Assembly (NCBI GenBank): GCA_051530055.1
Contig: CM121341.1
Coordinates: 15,314,001-15,378,000 of the forward strand
Length of the DNA stretch: 64,000 nucleotides
DNA from: Neoechinorhynchus agilis
Lineage: Eukaryota > Acanthocephala
Direction: 5' to 3'
The first letter of the stretch is position 1, and each line of letters opens with the position of its first letter. The notes below the pieces were generated by a model. That model was given only the letters and a program-made list of their open reading frames with translations, was not told the origin of the DNA and ran no database searches. The position numbers were made by a program, and so were the translations under genes. This document shows, in pieces, positions 22,587 to 33,650 of the stretch.

Positions 22587-23312
22587 TTAGCCTAGCATAT
22601 GAACTTGTCCATCTTTTGTGCCAATAAGCAGAAGACAGAATCCATCTATGATCATACTGGCGCATTGCCTAAATTGAAGAGGAAGACGTCGTCGATACAT
22701 TGAACCTGCCGAATTCGAAAGATGAGTTGAATACACAAGTAGATCGCAGGACTCTGTCAGCATGAATAAACGATGATATTTGTCAAAGAACGAAGCGATA
22801 ACGGATCCAATTGAAGTGGAAGCCTGTAGTAATTTGAATTTGGTATCAGTTACTATGAATCCTTTGCTCGTGGTGATATAGAATTTTTCGCTGTCGGCAT
22901 GAATTTGTCGGAATTCTCCGTAGTTGTTGCCTTTTCCAATATCCTGATATCGATGCCTTGGGAAAAATTGACTGTTCATCTGGATAATGGCGCCTTCACG
23001 CAACCCCACGTAGTAATGGTTATTGTAATAAACAATTCCTGTCGGACGCTCAACATACGCATTCCTTATGGATTGAGTTAATTCAAGATCTTTTGAGTAA
23101 ATGTATATTCCATCTTTTTGATGGCCAAGGAGAAAAGCATTGCCGCTTGCATTGTGATAACCTGTAACGAAGATGCTATCTGGACTTTGTCGTGGTTCTT
23201 GTTTCAATGCGAACATTACATCGAAGATATGAGCATTGGGCAATCCTTCGACTATTGCCGTGGATTTTATTTTATTAGAACAGAGATAAGGTTCAAATCT
23301 ATAAAGTTTCAA
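22587..23312 (-). CDS. Beta-propeller-like protein, unrecognised
   Basis: 241 codons are open on the minus strand. The sequence alternates short hydrophobic strands with turns, for example SIFVTGYHNASGNAFLLG, DGIYIYSKDLELTQSIRN, RPTGIVYYNNHYYVGLREG, RLFMLTESCDLLVYS and LLLIGTKDGQVHML. This spacing suits an NHL or WD40-type beta-propeller of about four to five blades; I cannot name a family. The annotated left end of the frame starts at a TTG. The first in-frame ATG encodes MFALKQEPRQ about 33 codons in, and an upstream exon is possible. No signal peptide or membrane helix is seen. Confidence 0.6.
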   Translation of the reverse strand: MKLYRFEPYLCSNKIKSTAIVEGLPNAHIFDVMFALKQEPRQSPDSIFVTGYHNASGNAFLLGHQKDGIYIYSKDLELTQSIRNAYVERPTGIVYYNNHYYVGLREGAIIQMNSQFFPRHRYQDIGKGNNYGEFRQIHADSEKFYITTSKGFIVTDTKFKLLQASTSIGSVIASFFDKYHRLFMLTESCDLLVYSTHLSNSAGSMYRRRLPLQFRQCASMIIDGFCLLLIGTKDGQVHMLG

Positions 23313-24652
23313 ATTTATTTGTCGTTCCTTAAAACTTTAAAAGATCGACAAAACGATTGCATATTTTAAAGGTTCTATAAACACTTTTTAATACATCAAA
23401 GTAAAAAGCATAGATAAATCGGCCATAAGCTTCCATTTTTGTGTTTTCACTATCTAAGGACAAATGGATGAAAATGTAAAACTTAATGAAGTAAAAGCCG
23501 CATAGTGGGTCCGTGCGAACGCCTTTTGACCACCAAACAAGATAAAGATCACGGCTGATATACTGTCATAATACGTCTGGGATTTAATTGATGCATCCAT
23601 AAAATCGATCTCGGCACTCGGATAGTGCGTCTCACATTAATATTGTCCAAATCGTTTAAATTGAATTCCTAGCATAAACAGGAATGAGAACTATTGAAGA
23701 TGCCGATTCCCCCTCCCGCTCACCACTGACCTCTAAGCAACGTATCCTCGAAGCTAAAATAAAAAAATTGTCATTATATTCGTTTTTGTCAAATAAGGCA
23801 CATACCGAAAGGAGAGTATCCTTCTGTCTGTTTAACTGATTGAATTTGACTTAGAAAAACGATCAGCACTGTTATCATATTGATAAGAGCCGAGGTTTAT
23901 GAAATAGACTACACGTTTAACGAATCCTTACCGTTTTCTCTTCAGATAAATCACTTTAACTTTCAAGGCAGCAGGTGGTTTTAGACGGATTAGTTCGAAT
24001 AAAATGAGTCGACCTTAAAATATTTCATTAGGGAAATAAAATGTCCTAGTTATACTTACGAACTCATGGCTTTTAAAGAATCATGCATTGGGAATCAGAA
24101 AAGTTAAAAAAATTAAAATTCGTCACCGCCATTAATACCGAAACTTTAGCGGGATTACCTAAAAATTTGAAGAAGAGAAAATGATAATAATAGAAAAATT
24201 GAGAAATAATGATAATTGCGAAAAGGGACTGGCATCGAAGAATGTGAATTGAAAATAATACTAAAAAGCGACAAATCGAAATGACGAAATTCGTTAAGAG
24301 GACATTGAAAAGAAAACAAAATGGCGGTAGAAGAGGGAGATAATGTTGAAGGATTTAAATATTTCTAAAATATGAGATAATTGTGATAAACACGTGAAAT
24401 CAGAGCGTAAGTTAAAACAATAGAATTTAAAGTGTTGATTTGTGAGAGCCGCATAGTAGGTTGCGCAAGGGAATTGAAAACAGGAGGGGAAATAAATGGT
24501 GAAAACCTCAAGTATAGAGTCGAGCCTTTTTATAAATGTTTAGTGCATTTTCAGCGTGGTTAATTTGTTTTTCTAAGTAAAAGATAGTCGGGTTTTTTTC
24601 AGGAGATATGTTCAAAAACGATTACGTAGATTCTCATTTACTATTTTCTTAT
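23313..24652. other. Intergenic, nothing recognised
   Basis: 1.3 kb of AT-rich sequence without a convincing ORF, repeat or RNA gene. Confidence 0.5.
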
Positions 24653-25543
24653 TTACCAATCGTCCCTGGTAACACATGCGTCAATGATATACTTGCTTGC
24701 GCTTTCATCATGGAAAATCTGATTGATTTCATAGGCAAGAGAAGCGTCAAAAGCCTTCATGATCGTGGTATCGATGATCTTCATTTCATTTTTAGCCAAT
24801 AGCTTTACGCACTCACTAACTCTATTGACGGCCATTCGCTGTTCAGTGCTGATAGCACTCATATCCTGGGCATATCCCCCGGTTACATTCTCCTCCGTAC
24901 TTTTCTCAGCGGCCACCATCTTTCGGCGACTGGATGGAGATACCCACACGCATCCATTGAGACCCAAGATAAGATCGACTTCACAAGTGAACAAAGTCAC
25001 AAAATGGGTTTTGGTCCGAATAATCAAATGGCAAGGCACTGTGGTCAACACACCTTGTCCCAGCTTTCCATACTTCATCGATCGCGTATGAAGTGTAAAG
25101 GATCCATCTTGGTTCTGGTTATAGATTTCAGCCGATAACAAATCCCCTTCTTTTAAATAATTCCTCATCAATCGTTCTTCGGCTACATCGCCGAATCGAC
25201 GACGTAACTCTCCTCCAGGCAGATTCACACTCGTGAATGGAAGTATGGCGTTCATTGCGCCATTGATGTCCACTCGCCATTTCTTACGAGATACTTCACT
25301 AACTCGACCAATCACGACGTCGCCGATCTCAGCACTATAATGAGAACTAATGCCATCGACTTGGACGAGTCGGTTCATTCGCTTAACTATTCCGATCATT
25401 GAAGCACGAACAACGTCGTCCGAATCCACGTAGGATCCACGACCACGCATGAATTCCGAACGATCCGGTGCCAGAATTTCACCTGGAGAAACTACCGTCT
25501 TCATAATCTCAGAAACCATTGCATTGTCATCCGTTTCAGCCAT
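24653..25543 (-). CDS. EXOSC2: Exosome complex subunit RRP4
   Basis: RRP4 is one of the three S1/KH cap proteins of the RNA exosome, which guide RNA into the 3'-5' exonuclease barrel in nucleus and cytoplasm. One exon encodes 296 aa (human 293). Recognisable blocks are VVSPGEIL, FMRGRGSYV, an S1 domain (YSAEIGDVVIGRVSEVSRKKW), the highly diagnostic NLPGGELRRR and EGDLLSAEIYNQ, LHTRSMKYGKLGQGVL, and the KH-like LILGLNGCVWVSPS. The C-terminal helices after about residue 215 are divergent. The ATG is directly preceded by AATCTCGTAG, which looks like a trans-splice acceptor. Nothing is missing from the family core. Confidence 0.95.
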   Translation of the reverse strand: MAETDDNAMVSEIMKTVVSPGEILAPDRSEFMRGRGSYVDSDDVVRASMIGIVKRMNRLVQVDGISSHYSAEIGDVVIGRVSEVSRKKWRVDINGAMNAILPFTSVNLPGGELRRRFGDVAEERLMRNYLKEGDLLSAEIYNQNQDGSFTLHTRSMKYGKLGQGVLTTVPCHLIIRTKTHFVTLFTCEVDLILGLNGCVWVSPSSRRKMVAAEKSTEENVTGGYAQDMSAISTEQRMAVNRVSECVKLLAKNEMKIIDTTIMKAFDASLAYEINQIFHDESASKYIIDACVTRDDW

Positions 25544-26149
25544 CTACGAGATTGAAGCCATTTAAGGCGGATTAAAAAGTGAAGATGTGGAAACTGGATC
25601 GGAAACTGAACTCATTATGTCTATTCGTATTTTCGATCAGGACCGAATAAATCCGGAAAATGGTACCAGCGAGGTTAATCTGTGTGGATTTTTGATTTAT
25701 CCATGAGAAAAAAATAGTACAGAAAAGACCGAAAAGTTTAGAATTTTTCATTTTTTCATCTATGTTTTAGACAAATGAGTACATTGATTCGTAGTTTAAA
25801 ATATTACTACCAAATGATGCCATTTTAATATTCATAAAATCAACTTGCAATGGCGAAACACCATGGTCCTTCTATTTCATCGAGCATCCAGTAAAATGTC
25901 TTTCGTTTTTCTTGTAATCTCCAGTTCTTAACTCATAAATGCCATAAAATCGTCAAGATCCGTTATGGTATTTCCGTAGTATTGCTAAAAAAATTCTGGT
26001 ACAACGTAGAATTTTTATTGGCAAAAAAGGAATGTCGCTCGAATACTCTCAAAATTGGTCATCATAAACTACCAAAAGAAAATGAACTCTTTTTATCTAA
26101 TCCAGCGATCGCTAGAGTCGGCGGATCAAATTGCTGAAATCATACCAGA
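25544..26149. other. Intergenic, nothing recognised
   Basis: AT-rich spacer upstream of EXOSC2 and ending at a small fold-back element. No ORF or RNA gene is seen. Confidence 0.5.
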
Positions 26150-26284
26150 AGATCCTTCGGGATAGTAAACATTAGAGGGTGGTGTTGTTATGAAATATTT
26201 CGATTGAGGAAACCTCGCCTGCGAAATATATTATAACAATAGAATCTTTAATGTGGGGGATTATGTTCACCACCCTCTAATAGC
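26150..26284. mobile_element. Small fold-back element, copy E
   Basis: Begins with a perfect UUCG-type hairpin (ATCC-TTCG-GGAT, 26152-26163). Terminal inverted repeats follow: ATTAGAGGGTGGTG near 26171 and CACCACCCTCTAAT near 26268. The interior carries GAGGAAACCTCGCCTGCGAAAT, the complement of the stem seen in copies C and D. No coding capacity. Confidence 0.7.
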
Positions 26285-26461
26285 AGAAATGTTTTAGATT
26301 CCTGAGAAATGGTTTCGGATCAAGTTATCTACTGGGTCTTCCAGGCTGATTTGATACGCGTTCAATGTATATTGCGTTGAAAAATGCTATCCAGTCGCAA
26401 AAACAAAAAGCGTTATTATCCCCAACCGAAATACTTCTAAAGGTAGCGTTCACTCTCAACA

Positions 26462-27136
26462 ATGGGAATGTGCTTGAATCGACAAGATTTGAACTCTTTA
26501 TACCGGGACGAAAACCACACGGCCTTAAAAGCAGCCACTAATGCCGAGAAGGCTTGGTGTTTTTTTGAATCAAGAAGGAATTCGCAAATGACGGGTTCGA
26601 GTAATGACCTGGACACCTTTGTTGAGGTAGTTTCTAAAGAATTGCCTTTTCGAGAGGCAAAAATCGTCGAAATTGGATTGAATAAACATAGAAGTGTACA
26701 AAGTGAGCCGGAATCCATGTCCGGTTACAGTTTATTGAACCAAGTTTCGTTTAAATTGGACACAGGTAGTCCCAAAATATTTAAATGGCCGGTTGCTTGC
26801 TGTATAGGTTATCCGAAATTATTGGGCGATGCATTAGACGATAAAAAGGAATGCGTCGAAGACTGGTTCGTTCTCGATCAGGATGTACTCGAGGAGTCTT
26901 CTTATTGTTCATTCAGTTGGAGACCATTATATGACCTCGGTATACAAGGAGAACCCCAATCGGAATGTCTCGTTGACGTCAATGACGATCACGAATACGG
27001 ACCGGTTTCGTTCGGTGGACATTTCCCAACAAACGATCAAGCGAAAGCAAGGAATAGACTAGTAGATGAAATCGAACCAATTTATACCACTCCCTTCGAT
27101 CGATATTCGATGGACTATCGAGTTACGAAGTTGTGA
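26462..27136 (+). CDS. Unrecognised 224-aa protein
   Basis: A complete frame with a good start context (CAACAATGG). The protein starts MGMC, so N-myristoylation with palmitoylation of Cys4 is conceivable, although residue 6 is Asn instead of the preferred Ser/Thr. It is acidic, has several Trp-containing blocks (EKAWCFF, FKWPVACCIGYPK, EDWFVLDQDVLEESSYCSFSW) and ends YSMDYRVTKL. No transmembrane helix, zinc finger or known motif is seen. Codon use looks coding, with no repeats, so I take it as a real host gene of unknown function. Confidence 0.6.
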   Translation: MGMCLNRQDLNSLYRDENHTALKAATNAEKAWCFFESRRNSQMTGSSNDLDTFVEVVSKELPFREAKIVEIGLNKHRSVQSEPESMSGYSLLNQVSFKLDTGSPKIFKWPVACCIGYPKLLGDALDDKKECVEDWFVLDQDVLEESSYCSFSWRPLYDLGIQGEPQSECLVDVNDDHEYGPVSFGGHFPTNDQAKARNRLVDEIEPIYTTPFDRYSMDYRVTKL

Positions 27137-28720
27137 ACCTTTGTGATTGTGAATTGAGAAATATCTCGCTTGTACTAACCTTCTTATCTTGCCTCATAAA
27201 AAACAAATCTTTCTTTTCCCATTTTCCTTAAATTCACTCACATACAAAAAAGGCACTGTAGTCGGCGAGCTTCAAAGATCGATGACATCTTGGAATTTTT
27301 AGTTGAGCGATTTAAACGCTATTTCTACGGGTTTCACTTAAATGAAGTCAGTTTTAAAATTTTAAACTTTACAATAGTACTTCTTTTGTGTATTCTTGCC
27401 AAATTATATGTTTGATAGAATAATTCTAAAATGAAAATTCTTAATTGAAACACAGGGCTACTTAAGGCAAATCATTGCTGCTGCCAGGTCCTTCCCAAGT
27501 CCGGATGAGAAGCGAAAAACCGACGGACGCAAATACTTCAACGATTGATCTGGCGGGATCGTACAGGTTCCTCAAGTACGCCAGAGAAAGCAAAGGGCTG
27601 GCTTTAAAAATGCGACGCTCGGCAGAAAGTGTTCGGCAACCCGTTGCAGGTACTGGAGGATTCATGGTCGTCTCCAACTGCGGTGCTACATTTAGGAAGC
27701 CGGAATCGGAACTCCCTCGGGACTGGTCTCCGCGTCCTTCTAAAAAGTAACAGCAAAAAAGGAGCATGATTTAGAACGAAAGGAACCGAGTCCTCTTGAA
27801 TAGTAGCGATAATGCTATTGATGTGAAATCTACACCATTCGTGCCTTGAGGATGGTCTTCGATAAATTAAGATGCGTTTTTCACTAATGCTGAAACGTAA
27901 ATGAGTTTGAAAAGAATACTCACGAAGCTTTAGCTGAACAGCAATAGCTTCTCATTCTAATTTAAATATCTAAACAATCTTTCAAAATTACACACCTGTA
28001 AGCATTCCGGTCAAAATTTTCAATATAAAATCCTTAGAAATAAAGCAATACTTATGCTAAATAAAATAATTTCATGCGAATTCAAACGATAACATATAAA
28101 AAAGCACACTCGGCACAAAAGGGCAAATTCGTTGCTTCTTAGATTCATAGGCTAGCTCGCAACATAGACTCGGATTGACACACGCATTTAGTAACCTAAA
28201 AGCACAAACTTGTCATATTCTTAAATGTAACCTTTCACTCGCCAGGTTGCCTGGGTTAAATGCTCGCGTAGACCAAAGATGTTGGTAGAAAATGTGGCCG
28301 AAATCCCTCGTTTAGAAAAGAAGGTGTAAACTATATTATCACAGAAGGTTTTCTTTTTAAAATAAGCTGAGTATTTCAACTTAATTATCCATGAGGTAGT
28401 TACAGATTCGTCGAACTCTTTAAATTATCTTGCGCAGTAGAAAATCTTAGATGATATGCCCAGCAGCGAAGGTTTTGTTCGTTCTCACATACGCAGATAA
28501 ATTCAGAAGGGTAACAGACTAAATCTTGGATGAAATGAGTAACAATTTGAAATTTCTTTGAGAATAAGTACTAAAATTCGTCACTGTTTACCGATGAGCA
28601 TGTTTTATTTATGTTTAGGGCCTAAGATTTTTAACGGGGAGTTTTATTTACAAAAATTCATTTCGTTGCGTCAATTTGCTTTAATTTTCTATAAGAAAAC
28701 TACAGATAAACGTTCATCAA
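27137..28720. other. Intergenic with a GC-rich island at 27470-27755
   Basis: Mostly AT-rich and featureless. At 27470-27755 the base composition changes sharply to GC-rich and both strands are open for about 90-100 codons (plus 27475-27750, minus 27462-27767). I recognise neither protein. It may be a foreign or repeat fragment or a structured RNA; I cannot decide. Confidence 0.4.
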
Positions 28721-29469
28721 ATGTCTCGAATGACCGGATTACGCGCAAATTCGATGAAGGAGCTTTTAGATAACCTAAGAAGTATAAATTCGTAAATGAT
28801 TTTTATATCATTTTGAGAATAGGGGCCAACTTTATTACAAGTGCAGCAATATACGACGTGATGATGCGAGTTGACCGAGCACTTTTTTGTCCAATTGATC
28901 CATATTTCGATGCACCTCAAAGTATTGGATACTCAGTTACGATATCAGCTCCACACATGCATGCCTACTCTCTTGAAAAACTTGCGGATAACCTTCGACC
29001 GGGAAGTCGTGTGCTAGACGTAGGCAGTGGATCCGGATATCTCAGTGCATGTATGGCATATATGGTTCAACCAATGGGACTGGTGTTTTGCGTTGAGCAC
29101 ATAAAAGGCCTCGTAGAAAGATCAATCGAAAATCTTAATCGATTGGACCCACATTTGCTTGGTGACGGTCTGATCAGCATTACTGAAGCTGATGGTAGAC
29201 TCGGGAATGCTCAAAATGGCCCTTATGATGTTATCCATGTTGGAGCTGCTTGTCCATCTATACCGTATTCGTTGATCGATCAGCTGAAGATTGGAGGTGT
29301 TTTACTTGCTCCAATCGGTACAACAAGACAACAAGTAGTTAAGTGCACGAAAGGAGAAGGTGGAGCTGTCAATGAAGAATACTTAATAGATGCCATATAT
29401 GTCCCTTTGACCGATAAAAAGATCCAGATTAACAGGAATGAACTTACTGGTCACATCGAAATAAATTAG
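28721..29469 (+). CDS. PCMT1: Protein-L-isoaspartate O-methyltransferase, two exons
   Basis: PCMT repairs isoaspartyl residues in aged proteins using S-adenosylmethionine, in the cytosol. Exon 1 is 28721-28781 (MSRMTGLRANSMKELLDNLR). The intron is 28782-28822, 41 nt, GTATAA...GAATAG. Exon 2 is 28823-29469. Joined, the N-terminus reads NLRRANFITSAAIYDVMMRVDR, matching the length and pattern of human [22 protein letters not shown] without gaps. The SAM-binding core is complete: PYFDAPQSIGYSVTISAPHMHAY, VLDVGSGSGYLSACMA, PYDVIHVGAACPSIP, LIDQLKIGGVLLAPIG and the C-terminal IYVPLTDK. About 235 aa (human 227). Confidence 0.93.
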
Positions 29470-29754
29470 TGCTCTCGATTTGAAACGTTCTTCGGATCCT
29501 TGTATTGTTGGCACTTAAAAATTTCCGTCAAAATTTTTGCAATTTCCCACTAATGTTATCTAGAATAATTCGTAATTGTCAAAAATATGATTGGCTTCGA
29601 AAATGCTGTTCATAAGATAAAAAAATCGCCGCGTTTAATTTCGTCACTTCGAAGAAAGTTAAGCAACTATTAGTTTCAAAAGAAACATAATTTTTTTAAA
29701 GAATAAAAATCAGTTGCCAATCTTCTCGAATATCGGAAATAGAAATGTACCACG

Positions 29755-30235
29755 GGAAAGACCAACCTTACAAGCGCTCTTACAAGCAATAAACTCCAAT
29801 TCCCAGCAGAAGGGACCTTCCAACCCAAACGGATATTGAATATATATTTGCCATTGTTAAATTGATATTTGGCGTAATTAAAGAATTATAGATTAATTTA
29901 ATTAATTTTCGACCTGAGCGTGGGTCTTCTTCAGATATGGTTTGCAAGTTTTTTTCAACTGTGAATGCGTGAAAAAAACTTGCAAACCATATCTGAAGAA
30001 GACCCACGCTTATGCCGAAAATTAATTAAATTAATCTATAATTTTTTTAATTACGCCAAATATCAACCAAACGGATATTCTCAAACGAACGGACACATCC
30101 TCACCCGAACGAACTGTCCACGACTTTGTAGTCCCACCCGAATAGACATCCCTCCGACCAGATATTCCCACCCGAACGGACATCCCTCGACTGCGTATTC
30201 CCATATTAACGGATGAGGACCCAAAGGTACATGGG
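29755..30235 (+). mobile_element. LINE B 3' tail (interrupted by a Penelope end-unit)
   Basis: 29755-29837 plus 30067-30235 match the 3' tail of the LINE at the right edge of the window (from GAGACCAACCTTACAAG at 63855 onward) and, reversed, 35697-35934. The tail includes repeated short motifs such as CCCACCCGAACGGACATCCC and ends near ATGAGGACCCAAAGGTACAT. No coding part of the LINE is present here. Confidence 0.75.
29838..30066. mobile_element. Inverted Penelope-type end-unit with 13-bp target duplication
   Basis: A 229-bp inverted repeat: GGCGTAATTAAAG-AATTATAGATTAAT with CTGAAGAAGACCCACGC in mirrored orientation around about 29960. It is flanked by the 13-bp duplication CCAAACGGATATT at 29825-29837 and 30067-30079. 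The layout CTGAAGA-A-GACC...GGTC-GAAAA, read on the minus strand from about 29937 to 29908, parallels the hammerhead-like motif at the end of the element at 5718-7850, with compensating changes in the stem. Confidence 0.8.
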
Positions 30236-30522
30236 TAATCCTAACCTTTCTTTGTATTTTCAATAAACATGTTATTATTGCATAGTAGACGTTATAAAAT
30301 AAGGGGATAATGCGCTTCAGTATTGAATTGAACAATATTTACAATTGCTACAATTGCAAAATTAAATCGCACGCAATTTCGAGTTTCCACCACTGATTGT
30401 TTTCAGATCACTTGTGGTTTTGTGAGAATTTCGTGAGTTATGAATGCTTGTTGCAGCATTACCGACTTATTCCATCCTCGCAATACAGAACTGACATTCA
30501 ATTTTTTGAGAATAAGACACAA

Positions 30523-31224
30523 TCACCGTTTTAGTCGACTGAACCATCCTTGAATCACAGACCTTGTTAGAGTTACAACTATTAATGGAATTTTAATGTA
30601 GGCGCATGAAGTTACCTCGAGTAGGGAAACAAAGTCAAAATGTAATAAATGGTTGCCAATATTTGAAGGATCGCAAAGATTAGGACTAATATAGCATTCT
30701 TGACCTAAATAAGGTTGGAAAATTAGATTCGGCACGAATAATCATACCGCAAATGCCATAACAAGTGTTAGGACTATGAACACCACCATCGTCAAGGACG
30801 CCACTACTCGTTCAGGGCTCAGCATTTGCTTGAATTGAGTGATTGGACCCGATAAAAAACATGTAGCGATTAGAAATGATACAGTTGCAAAGGTGTAAAA
30901 CGTTCCAAATCCTTTAAAATGGCTACCAAATATGAGACCGACTGCCTTAAGCAAATATGTGAATAAAGGAATGGTTAGTTCCAGGTTAACTTGCAATAAC
31001 GAGAAAGAGGACTCCAACTCCCACTGCGATGGTGAAGCCAAGCATGCGGTTCCTTGCTGACATTTTGAAACGAGAAGGCGGTGAAGCTAAATGGTTGATT
31101 TAATGCAATTGAAAAGGAACGTGAGCAAACCTGATTCGTCTTTAGCAGGTAAAAACTTAGTGGCCATTCGGTCAAATATCCCAGAAGCTACCTTAGCAGC
31201 AGCTTGAGATTCCAACGTTGACAT
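30523..31224 (-). CDS. SFT2D: SFT2-family vesicle transport protein, five exons
   Basis: SFT2 proteins are four-helix membrane proteins of the Golgi involved in fusion of endosome-derived vesicles. Exons: 31224-31131, 31086-30991, 30941-30748, 30704-30616 and 30562-30523. Introns of 44, 49, 43 and 53 nt all have GT-AG ends and keep frame. The product is 170 aa (human SFT2D1 159). It starts MSTLESQAAAKVASGIFDRM and has helices at MLGFTIAVGVGVLFLVIA, GTFYTFATVSFLIA, VVASLTMVVFIVLTLVMAFA and AILVLIFAILQILATIYYI. The family motifs CFLSGPITQFKQML (human CFLMGPVKQLKKMF) and PYSRSVI (human PYARDAV) are present. Exon joins were chosen by this similarity. Paralog assignment (D1, D2 or D3) is not possible. 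Confidence 0.92.
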
Positions 31225-32517
31225 ATCTTAAATCATTGGGAAAAATTTTAAGCGTTTTTTTTCTCACTTAGGCGTTCAGCTTAAGTTAAATGATTAAAAA
31301 ATACGCAGACTGAGAAAATCTTTTTCGCATTTCAGCGTAAAGTCAAACAAGCAAAAATGATAGATTTTAACCATAGAAATTAAACGATTAAAAACATTTT
31401 CCGCACAAATTTTGCTTCCCGGAGGGAATAGAAAGTGGTAATTGCAACAATTTAAAATTTCTGTTGTTTTGCTAGTTCGCTTCTTAAGCAATAACTCGGA
31501 TTTTAAACAGAAATCTATGAATGATCGGACTTCCGAATATGCCAAGCCTTTTCTTAGTTCTGGAACTAGTATAATTCTACTACTTCGAATTCTCAAAACC
31601 GAGCCGAAAAAATTCGAAACGAAATTGGAACATGAGCATTGATTTCCATTCAGTTCTTAAAGGAATCGGAGGCCTGAGTTCTGCACGTCGAGCTTCTTTT
31701 CTTAGCTCCTATAAACTCAGATGAATTTTTCACGTGTCTTAAGAAAGACAAAAGAAACTGTTACTATTTAATGACTCATTTTTTTCATAACAAACCAAAA
31801 GTATGTTCTCTTATCAAACCGCGAGAATAACATTGGAAGGACATTCGAGCATAATCAAGTCAATAAAAGAAACTGTTAATGTTTTTAAAATTCAATACAA
31901 TTGTCAAAAATCGTATATAACTTTTAAAACACTTTATATTTTTAATTGATTTTGTGTTCGTATCAATGATCATAGCCGATTGTAAATCTGTTTTCGATGG
32001 ATCATATTTTTCAATGCAATCAAATTTAAAATTAAACATCCTTTTGAATATATGATTTAAGTCGACAAAAACGTTTCACAATGGGTTATTCGCTGAAATG
32101 TCAAAACATCGAATAATTCTTTATTCAGCGAACTATTGTGCGTTTCTTGTAAATCGTTTGGGTCGAGAAATATTCATGGAAGCCTTTTAGCAATGTCAAA
32201 AGTTATCGATTCAACTTATGTACTCTGCGAGGATGGAATCGGATCACCATTTATCTTTAATTTGTAGTTCGCCACATAAAATATCATCAATCATTTTCTT
32301 GCCATGTTACGCTCGTAAGAGTAAAAACATTTAAAAGGGTCGAGAAAAAATTTGAAAGTAAAGAAAAGAATTGTATGCAGGACGCCAACACTAAAAATGG
32401 TAGAAAATAAAATTTATAATATAAAAGCAATGAGAAACTAAGCATTTTAAAAGGATCGAATATTTCACCCAAGGTTTTAACATTTTGTACATTCGATATA
32501 ACATTTTTTTAGAATTT
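31225..32517. other. Intergenic, nothing recognised
   Basis: About 1.3 kb of AT-rich sequence. Short frames on the minus strand at 31294-31596 show no domain. Confidence 0.5.
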
Positions 32518-33650
32518 TTATATGTGGCTCAGCCGATAGTCTTTTGATAGATTTTTTTCTCCATACACGGCCGAATGGACACACCGTCCACCGATTTCGG
32601 TCATGGGAAACGCTGGTCTGCGCTCAATGCCCATGGCCGTACATTTATAAGTTTGTACATCCCTCCGGATTCTCAGATACCTCCAGGAAGCGGGGCTTAT
32701 CAGTGAGTTTTTTCCCTTCAGCAGTATTTCGTCCCTTTTGATGTGATCCATCGGTGGTAACGGATTCGAACACCTTAACCATTAACCGGGATTTGGAGCA
32801 TTAATGCACTTGACCACCTCAGCACAACTGCGGAATGTACAAACTTCGCAATTTTAGCCTGGATGAGCTTTCCGTTTTTTAGAATTTTTATATGTGGCTC
32901 AGCCGGTAGTCTTTTGATAGATTTTTTCTCCATACACGGTCGAATGAACACACAGTCCACCGCGGCATCGAGCGCAGACCAGCGCTTCCCAGACCTAAAT
33001 CGGCGGACTGTGTGCCCATTCGGCCGTGTATGGAAAAATATCTCAATGTGTGGCCTTTTGTAACACGGCTGATGATTTTTGGGCACGCAGCCCACCGATT
33101 TGGTTCAGAGAAGTAATTCAATTCAAAGCACTGAACCATCCGGTACGAGTTTGTACATTCCTCCGGATCCTCAGATATCTCCAGGAGGCGGGACTCATCA
33201 GTGAGTTTCCTCCCTTCAGCGGTATTTCGTCCCCTTTGGTTGTGCGTCATTGGTGGTAACGGATTCGAACCACTTGACCCCTAATCGGGATTACGGGCAT
33301 TAGTTCACTTGACCATCTCGACACAACTACGGAATGTATAAACTCAGCCAATTTTATATTTATTAATTTAAGGCCATTATAAATTAGGATTTTTTTATGA
33401 AGATTGGCCAGCCGGTAATTTATATCAATGTGTGGCCTTTTATAACACGGCTGATAATTTTTGGGCACACAGCCCACCGATTTGGTTCAGAGAAGTAATT
33501 CAATTACTCAAAGCACTGAACCATCCGGTCCCTTCGGCGGTATTTCGTCTACTTTGGTTGTGCATCATCGGCGATCGTGGGTTAAAACCCTTTGACCCTG
33601 AAATCGGTATTCGGAGCACAAGTCAACTAGACCACCTCTACACAACTACG
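32518..33650 (-). mobile_element. Cluster of tRNA-derived SINE copies
   Basis: Three related copies on the minus strand. Each has a tRNA-like head: near 32835-32745 (GGTGGTCAAGTG as A box and TGTTCGAATCC as B box), near 33330-33255 (ATGGTCAAGTG and GGTTCGAATCC) and, weaker, near 33650-33562. A shared body follows: GGGACGAAATAC, GCTGAAGGGA, AAACTCACTGAT-AG, then CCTCCTGGAGATATCTGAGGATCC and a tail with GGTGGGCTG(C/T)GTGCCC. The copies are partly inverted and truncated relative to each other. Related pieces lie at 51600-51830 and 52955-53065. These are not tRNA genes, since the acceptor stems do not close. Confidence 0.75.

Noticed and set aside
28792-28817. A 26-nt intron in PCMT
   Set aside because: It restores frame, but the 41-nt GT-AG intron at 28782-28822 also does and gives a gap-free match to human PCMT1.
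33180-33240. Type II hammerhead ribozyme in the SINE body (GGGACGAAA ... CTGATGAGTCCC)
   Set aside because: Stem II would pair, but no cleavage site with pairing stems I and III fits in the 24 nt between the core halves.
33255-33330. tRNA gene (A and B boxes present)
   Set aside because: The acceptor and anticodon stems do not fold properly, and the sequence recurs with a shared non-tRNA body, so it is a SINE head.
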